The translations under genes and the position numbers were made by a program. A stretch of 64,000 nt of DNA from positions 2,924,501 through 2,988,500 of the forward strand of contig NC_062259.1 of NCBI RefSeq assembly GCF_905475465.1. The letters run 5' to 3'. A model generated the notes under the pieces. That model did no database searches. It worked only from the letters and a program-made list of their open reading frames with translations, and was not told the DNA's origin. Source of the stretch: Pieris napi. Lineage: Eukaryota > Arthropoda > Insecta > Lepidoptera > Pieridae. Positions 57,789 to 64,000 of this stretch are shown here, piece by piece; the first letter of the stretch is position 1, and every line of letters starts with the position of its first letter.

Positions 57789-58373
57789 TTGTTCAAATGT
57801 CTTTGCAGTAATACAGTGTACATATAAACAAGCAAACAAACAAAACATACCAGATGATGTCTTTTGGACTGTTACCAACAAAAACAAAAATTCATTAGAC
57901 CAAATTACCTTAAGTCTTTATAATAACTAAAAATACTAGTTTTGGATAATTTTTATAAAATTATTATACCTAACTTTAAAATCGTTTATAAAATCGCAAG
58001 GGTATCCTATTATTAATACTGCTAATAAGTTTTAGCATCTTATTAACCTTTTCATTTAAATAAAGTAAATACTTATTTACTACGAAATACTTTAATCATA
58101 CAAATATATTATTCATTAACATATTACTGCCATTGTACTATTCTTAAACACCTAAACAGCCTAGAGTCGACGCATTAACGAGTAAAGATTGTTGTATTTC
58201 TATAAATATAAAATGTGTTGTACACTCATTACATTACTTACGTTTCGTTAGCAATATGAACAGTATATACAGTTTATCTATGATTACGCCGAAACATTTT
58301 ATCTTACAAATTAAAAACTTTTCTTCAAATAGCGAAACAATTATTCCTCTCCTTAAGCAGTGAGTGCGAGCGA

Positions 58374-58433
58374 GACAGACACATAAATATTATTTATGAC
58401 CTTCGGGTCATAAATAATATTTATGTGTCTGTC
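58374..58433. repeat. Perfect hairpin, 28-bp arms, TTCG loop
   Basis: Arm GACAGACACATAAATATTAT... and its exact complement are separated by TTCG, closed by C/G. It starts about 150 bp after the stop codon of D, so it may lie in that 3' UTR. Confidence 0.9.
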
Positions 58434-58584
58434 ATATTGAGCTCATATTGAGTCGACTTTAGTGCATCTTATGTACCATGATTCGTGTAATGCAACTATC
58501 TTATATGACTATATCCCGTAGAAAATTATCTTTAGATATATATAGATAGTACCACAAAAGTCACATTAATTATCTTAATAATAA

Positions 58585-61500
58585 TTATCCCTTTCTAAAG
58601 AAGCTGATGATCGCCGTCAAACTCTCGTATGTGCCCGTGGTAAAGATGAAGATGCCCAAGAGGATGATGATACAGTTTTTGGTGATGAGAAAAGCGGAGA
58701 GCCGGTTCCTGTGTGCCTCGTGGACGAGTTGAATGAGAGGTGGAAACATCAACGCTAATGCTGTGCTGCTGATCGCTCCGACCAGAGAAATGAACAGACC
58801 CAACTCTGGTATCGATTCAGCGACGATAACTGAAAAAATTGTTGTATCAATAAATTAGTTCTATAAAGATTTCAATATTGACAGCTCAACTTAGTACAAA
58901 AATACATTACTCACAAGTGAGGACGACTATCAATGCTCTGTAGGCCAGTTCCTTAGCAACTAGACCGTTTGGACCCAAGCGCTTGCGCAGGCCTGGCCAG
59001 CTGATACAAATTGGTACATAGAATTGAAGAGGATAGGTGAGAAGCATTGCCAGCGCTATTAATCCTTGCACCACGGAACTAATTCTGTGAGATAAAACAG
59101 ATACATATACTCGAAGTCATGAGGTAACGGCAAAACATTCCTTCGTACGTGATTGAACCCAGGAATGTTTGGTTAAAGAGCCAAAAGCGTTAACTACTAA
59201 AATAGAGGAGGTTCCAAGTGAACTATTGTAGTTTATTTATTTATTAATACTTCGATGCAATATCATAATTTTGTACGAGCAACGACTTATTTTATTACGA
59301 ATAATCTTAATTTTATTACAAATAAAAATGTCATCAAACAATCGGTCTCATCTGGGACCTTTTGGTATTCGATAATAAATTAATTCAAAGCGGGAGAAAT
59401 CCAGATAAGGGAGTGTTCAAGTATTACGTCACGCAATGTTTGAAGATTATTAACCCCCCCCCCCCATGTAATGTGCCGCAACGTTTTTCTGTACCCAATA
59501 GTAAAACGTTTCGTGACCACCAAAGTGATTCTTTATACCTAAAAGTTACCATTATATGGTATAAAGTACTGGAAAGTCGAAAAGAATATTAACAATAACC
59601 CGTAATTCAATCCCCGCCCCGCATCGTAACGTTTTACAAAATGCCCCCCCCCCCCTCTAGCCCCCAAAACTCGTTGCGTAATACTTGAACGCTCCCTAAT
59701 TTAAATTAAAGGATAAGCGACTTACACTTTTCCCTGTGGTAAGTTGAGTGTAAGGCTACCGGCTACATCATCTCCCCATTTTAAGTATCCCAAGAATCCC
59801 ATCGAGATGAACACGCATCCGACCACAGCCATACCCACGTTAAGAACCCCTAAGGGCTTCTGGAACTGCTCCGGTTTTCGCATTTCATTTTTCAAAGGTA
59901 AAACCTGAAATTGATAATTGATTATATATGACAAGTACCATTAGTCTGGTGTGACTCATTTCTCTGTACGTATTTGTAATCCTACTAATATTATAAACGC
60001 GAAACTTTGTAAGTATCGATGGATGTTTTTTAATATTTCACGTAAAAACCATTGTATGGGTTTTAGTGAAACTTTACAATAATTGCTTATACATCAGAAT
60101 AACACATACCTAGGCTACAATTTATAAAGATATTGTGTGAATTGTCCAAAATATATAAGTAGGAAACAATCTACCATCTGTGAGCTATTCTGGCGTAGGT
60201 ACGCTGCCAAAACCGCTAGAGTTGCACATATGTAATGTGATGGAAATGTTTATCTTAAATAGTCCTATAAAAAGCCGGCCATAGTATATATCTATATCTT
60301 ATGTGTAAGCGATTATAGCCAAAATTAACCATAACTACTATAAAATTTGATAATTTATTTCAAATGCGCATTTAGTAGTAATAAATTGATTCCTAAATGA
60401 TAATAGATACTTTTATCGCTTCTTGTATTTAAAGTAGATAAATATGTCTTTCTCGCTACATCATTTAGACAAATATTTTTTAATTCGCGCATCTAGTATC
60501 AAATAAAATCTTAGCAATTTACGTGTAACGACAACTTTGCTCTCGAGATTAAATGGATCTACTTTTACAATACTTAAAATGGCAAAAAAACGCTTCTTTC
60601 AGCGCGTAACAATTAATGTTCTTAAATTTTTGTGTTATAACCCCCTCTGATCGGTTCGTTTAATACTATAAATAAACTATTGCGACTTACCAAGCCTATA
60701 CCCTCGAAGGCATAGATTGCAGTACCAAAATATAAGGGTAATTGTTGCCACTCCGCCAGGTAAGTCCTGGACTCCACAGATGGAAGGTCCTGTGCCGCTT
60801 CATACAACACAACTCCCACCCCCACTGCCATCAACACATTAGCAATCGTCGAGAACGGCGTCAGGTATTTAAGATTTCTCACCATACACGCAAGTAGTAT
60901 AGGAAATATGACAAATATCATGTGAATCGATAGACTTATTTCCACTCCGTACTGGTCGCAAATCTGGAACCGATAATATCATTTCTTTTACTACGTTCAC
61001 ATCGTATCCCTAACTTTCCCACTACTAACTAACTACTAACTGACGTGAGACTGATCTTAAATTTAATTATTATGATTCATATGCGCTTTTTACTTTTCAT
61101 TTTTCATGTATCCTTTATTAGTTTAGTTTGTTTTTTGTTCCTGTTTAGTTTTTTTTTCATCTTAAAAACGTTAGTAACGTATGTAAAATGTATTTTTGTA
61201 CTTCTTGTCTACCTCATTTAATTTAATACATTTTTTCTTTTCTCACAGTGATTGCGAAGACATCGCTCGAAAGCGATAAGGCCGCCAGTTTAACATCTAA
61301 TTATGTTAAATTTTAATATTGTAATGCAACGTAGTGTAAATAAATAAAATATTTGAAACATCCTAACACAATTCAGAAATAATATGTTTACTTACCATTT
61401 TAACGTTATTCCCTATGAAGACTATGTAGATGCAGCAGAAACCGAGTTGAGTGATGCATAGGAATGTATTGACCATGACGCGCATTGTAGACGCGAGTGG

Positions 61501-63141
61501 TCGTAGTCTGACGGGGCCATATTTAAATACCAACGACACTGTATCAGCGAAACCCGGTGGCTTCGGTCGTTTTGTTTCCCGATACATTTCTTCTGAACAA
61601 TTCAGCTGAAATACATTTATCGTTTTATATCTTACTTAAGATTCAAAGTTTGAACTAATTCTGTCGTCTGGCCAGTGGCGTAACTATACCATTTGGGGCC
61701 CGTGGCAAATTCTTTTACCCTATCAGTAAAAATCATCACTTTGTACTCAGTTTTCGAGATTTACCACCCGACCCACTAATGGCCATAGGCCTCCTCTCTT
61801 AGGCGAGAGGGAATGGCCTGTAGTCCCCACGCTAGCCCAATACCTATTGGAGACTTCACATTCATCCATAGAACATAATATCTCTTGGGCAGGGGCCCTC
61901 ATGGGTCGGGGGCCCGTGGAATTTTGCCAGCCCTGCCACCGTATTGTTACGGCACTGCGTCTGTCCATTGTCATACGTTTCCTATAAAGTTATACTTGGT
62001 TAACCTGTTTACCTACCTAGATCTTATACGAATTAATACAGGTATTTGTAACTTGCATATGTATGCATGAGAGTACGCAGTTTAATCTTACATGTAATTA
62101 AAAAATAATCTTCTTACACCGAGAGCAACACCTGATTACAAGGCCGAGTACGTGTATATCATGTTGAAATATGTTGAGATACTATTTTTTTCTGAAGTTA
62201 AAAGCCGTAAAGTACCAACCAATAAATGCTGTGCGTGCACGCAAATAATTCCAATGATAGCCGTCATGATAGGTGAAAAGATGATGCCGCCGTTTTTGAA
62301 GGCGTCACCCATGGCCAGCAGACCAGATCCGATGTTACCGCGGAAAAGATGCAGCATTGTATCCAAATAACTGAAATATTTTTTTTTACGATTACGTTTC
62401 TGTAGGTGCGACAAAAACCCTAACTTATTATGCATGGAAACATAATAATTTAAGTTTGTCCCGTCTCAACTTCTGCAAAAAAGCTGGGTCGGCCGTAGAG
62501 CAGGCAGAAAATAATAAACGGCACAAATATAAGAGTATTTCCTCCAACTTCGATTTTGTTCCCGTAGGTGGCCGTGGGGTTCAAGTGCACAGGCGCTTAT
62601 TAAAGATTTAAGTTGGCCTAGTAGATAGTACCGGTGACCCCAGAGCTGGCACTTTCCTGGCTCAACGAATAAGTATCGAATAATAGCGAGGAAATGCTGC
62701 CAGCGTTAAAGGTACACTGCCACAGGGACCATACTTTTTAAATTTGTTTTGATTTTCTTTTTAATAATTTTTATTATTACTTTTTAGCTTAAGAAAATTT
62801 GTAAATACTGTATACTTGATTTTAAATAAAATAAAATATATATGCAATATAAATCGAGCCCACTGGCTATATACAAAAAAAAAATTAAGTTTAGAAAATT
62901 AAATAAATTTCGATAAATAATAATCGGTCTACTTTTTAGACCTTATGGGAAGTCAACACCTATCAATTTGCATATTTGATAAGAATTTTGTAAGAATTTC
63001 ATTTATTTATGTACCTACTGTTGATACGAAGGGGTTTTATTATTGATTGACTTACGACGTCGGGTGCGATGCCTGATAGTGGCCATCGGTTTCGTCTTTA
63101 TCCTTCCCACTTTCGAAATCTGACTGACTTTGTTCCTTCAT
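58585..63141 (-). CDS. SLC36/PAT-type amino-acid transporter D (7 coding exons)
   Basis: Most diverged transporter of the cluster, about 437 aa from the first ATG seen. Exons in transcript order: 63141-63056, 62370-62220, 61605-61396, 60963-60691, 59904-59726, 59084-58915 and 58829-58585 (TAA). The block that is one 358-base exon in A-C is split here into 151 and 210 bases after HAQHLL. The donor at that split (GTTGGT) is weak, so its exact edge is uncertain. TM1 reads HLFRGNIGSGLLAMG, with Gly instead of the final Pro. TM6 keeps the acidic residue (YAFEGIGLV), but the next motif is LKNEMRKP, with Lys for Glu. The ATG exon is open upstream back to its acceptor (NGVGAFRSREVIY), so a longer N-terminus from an exon above 63184 is possible. 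Confidence 0.9.
59395..59700. repeat. MITE with GCGTTCAAGTATTACG ends, copy 2
   Basis: GGGAGTGTTCAAGTATTACG at left; reversed GGGAGCGTTCAAGTATTACG at right. Two poly(C) runs inside. It ends about 25 bp from exon 5 of D. Confidence 0.8.
61240..61345 (+). repeat. LINE 3' tail fragment
   Basis: GAAGACATCGCTCGAAAGCG, then AATAAATAAAATATT; same tail family as 28200-28340. Confidence 0.5.
61673..61957. repeat. hAT-like nonautonomous element with 8-bp target copies
   Basis: CAGTGGCGTAAC at left and its near complement GTTACGGCACTG at right. Flanks CGTCTGGC and CGTCTGTC agree at 7 of 8 bases. Confidence 0.7.
62465..62830 (+). mobile_element. LINE reverse-transcriptase fragment
   Basis: The + strand reads KKAGSAVEQAENNKRHKYKS, FDFVPVG, then TGDPRAGTFLAQRIS and RGNAASVKGTLPQGP, with stops. 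This is the end of a LINE ORF2, followed by an AT-rich tail. Confidence 0.65.
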
Positions 63142-63429
63142 ATAAATAACTTCCCGGGATCGGAAGGCTCCAACACCATTACTGTAACAATACAAACAGG
63201 ATTGTGTAACCTATCACACTACTTACATATTTCTACTATAATGCTCTACTCTACAAAGTACCTTAGGAAACAGACAAATAATTTAGATTTTTAAATACTA
63301 ATAATGATTTCCATAAATACAGACGCAGTATTAGTGTAGTTATAGTCGTTGTCCTCACCAATGCCTTCGCATAGAAACGTAAAACGTATGTTACAATTGG
63401 CTGAATCACTCAGGATTAATATATCTTTA

Positions 63430-63900
63430 TAATTTATTTATAAGTTCTAAAATAACGTGTATGTATAAAATTATTTAAGCTATGACATCACAAAATTTAG
63501 GCTCATATACATATCAATTATATTATAACATAAGCAAGCTATCAAGGGAAAAGAACTAAACAAGCAACCACAAAATAAAAACAATAATAAATAAAAGAAA
63601 ATAATAATAACTAAAACTAAATGGAATCTTTACCCTCATTAAGAGCATAATAAACAGTGTTGTAAAATATATCAGAATTTTCATCAATGTTAGTAATGAA
63701 GTTGTTAGAGCGAGATAGCCTATTCACTGGACCATTAATTATCAATTTACCATTAAACCATTAACCACCAGATAAGCGAGCCGTAGGTACATATAGAAGA
63801 CTTTTAGTTCTAATAACTCTAGGATTACAAAGAAAGGAAAATTTTGCAAGAAGGTAAGTATGAGTATTAAAGTTAAATAATTACTACAAATAAACTAAAT
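63430..63900 (-). mobile_element. LINE coding fragment, second copy
   Basis: Matches 42090-42420 (GTTGTTAGAGCGAGATAGCC and neighbouring blocks). Confidence 0.5.
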
Positions 63901-63944
63901 CAATGAAGTCACGTCGGAGTTTTAGAGTATCTAACTTGAAATGG

Positions 63945-64000
63945 ATTCATTCTTAAAAGGCCGGCAACGCACTCGAGAGTGTCTGTGGGCGGCGGTATAA
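63945..64000 (+). repeat. Repeat fragment cut by the window end
   Basis: GGCCGGCAACGCACTC...GTGGGCGGCGGTAT, a block common in lepidopteran repeats. Confidence 0.45.

Noticed and set aside
58247..58306. Possible - strand exon reading GVIIDKLYILFILLTK
   Set aside because: Its exit phase (1) cannot join any gene E exon without a stop, and its acceptor is weak.

Overview
The window reads as nuclear DNA of a lepidopteran insect (moth or butterfly). The single-copy sequence is AT-rich, genes have small exons with GT-AG introns, and the DNA is full of dispersed repeats of the kind seen in Lepidoptera: two tRNA-derived SINE families, 3' ends of several non-LTR retrotransposons, a decayed mariner and many foldback MITEs. 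There are no bacterial-type genes, tRNA or rRNA genes, or CRISPR arrays. All gene models below come from reading splice sites and codon phase by eye; none is backed by transcript data.

Left part (about 2.6-27.8 kb, + strand): Pdp1, the PAR-domain bZIP transcription factor of the insect circadian system. Two alternative first exons (ending at 3025 and 14671) both finish one base into a codon and join the same body exon at 20540. Five body exons encode the acidic/proline-rich region, the PAR domain, the basic region and the leucine zipper. The 3' UTR runs to a poly(A) signal at 27793. The first promoter region holds three CACGTG E-boxes within 74 bp, as expected for a CLK/CYC target. The introns carry GC-rich islands, including a row of TGACG motifs spaced about one helical turn apart.

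Right part (about 29.1-63.2 kb): a cluster of four SLC36-type (PAT, proton-coupled amino-acid transporter-like) genes. A (29172-35850, -) and B (39410-45567, -) are close tandem duplicates. C (46632-50160, +) is head to head with B. D (58585-63141, -) is more diverged. All four share the same intron phases (2,2,0,0,2,1 along the common introns), so they descend from one ancestral gene; D has one extra intron. Each keeps the TM1 histidine and glycine-rich motif. A and B have lost the acidic residue of the FALE/FAFE motif, and D has a changed LEN motif.

Between C and D, on the - strand, lie the last four (perhaps five) exons of a gene I do not recognise (E). Its reading frame is continuous over three introns. 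The predicted tail is RS-rich, then Ser/Pro-rich, then acidic with a DEEALL dileucine-type ending. Its 5' end was not found.

Mobile DNA fills most of the rest. It includes a recent 5'-truncated R1-like LINE with a 16-bp target duplication, a LINE tail with a (TTTTA)n run nested in a SINE, three copies of one foldback MITE inside the transporter cluster, a MITE ending about 10 bp from a splice donor of gene B, and a perfect 28-bp-arm hairpin downstream of gene D.
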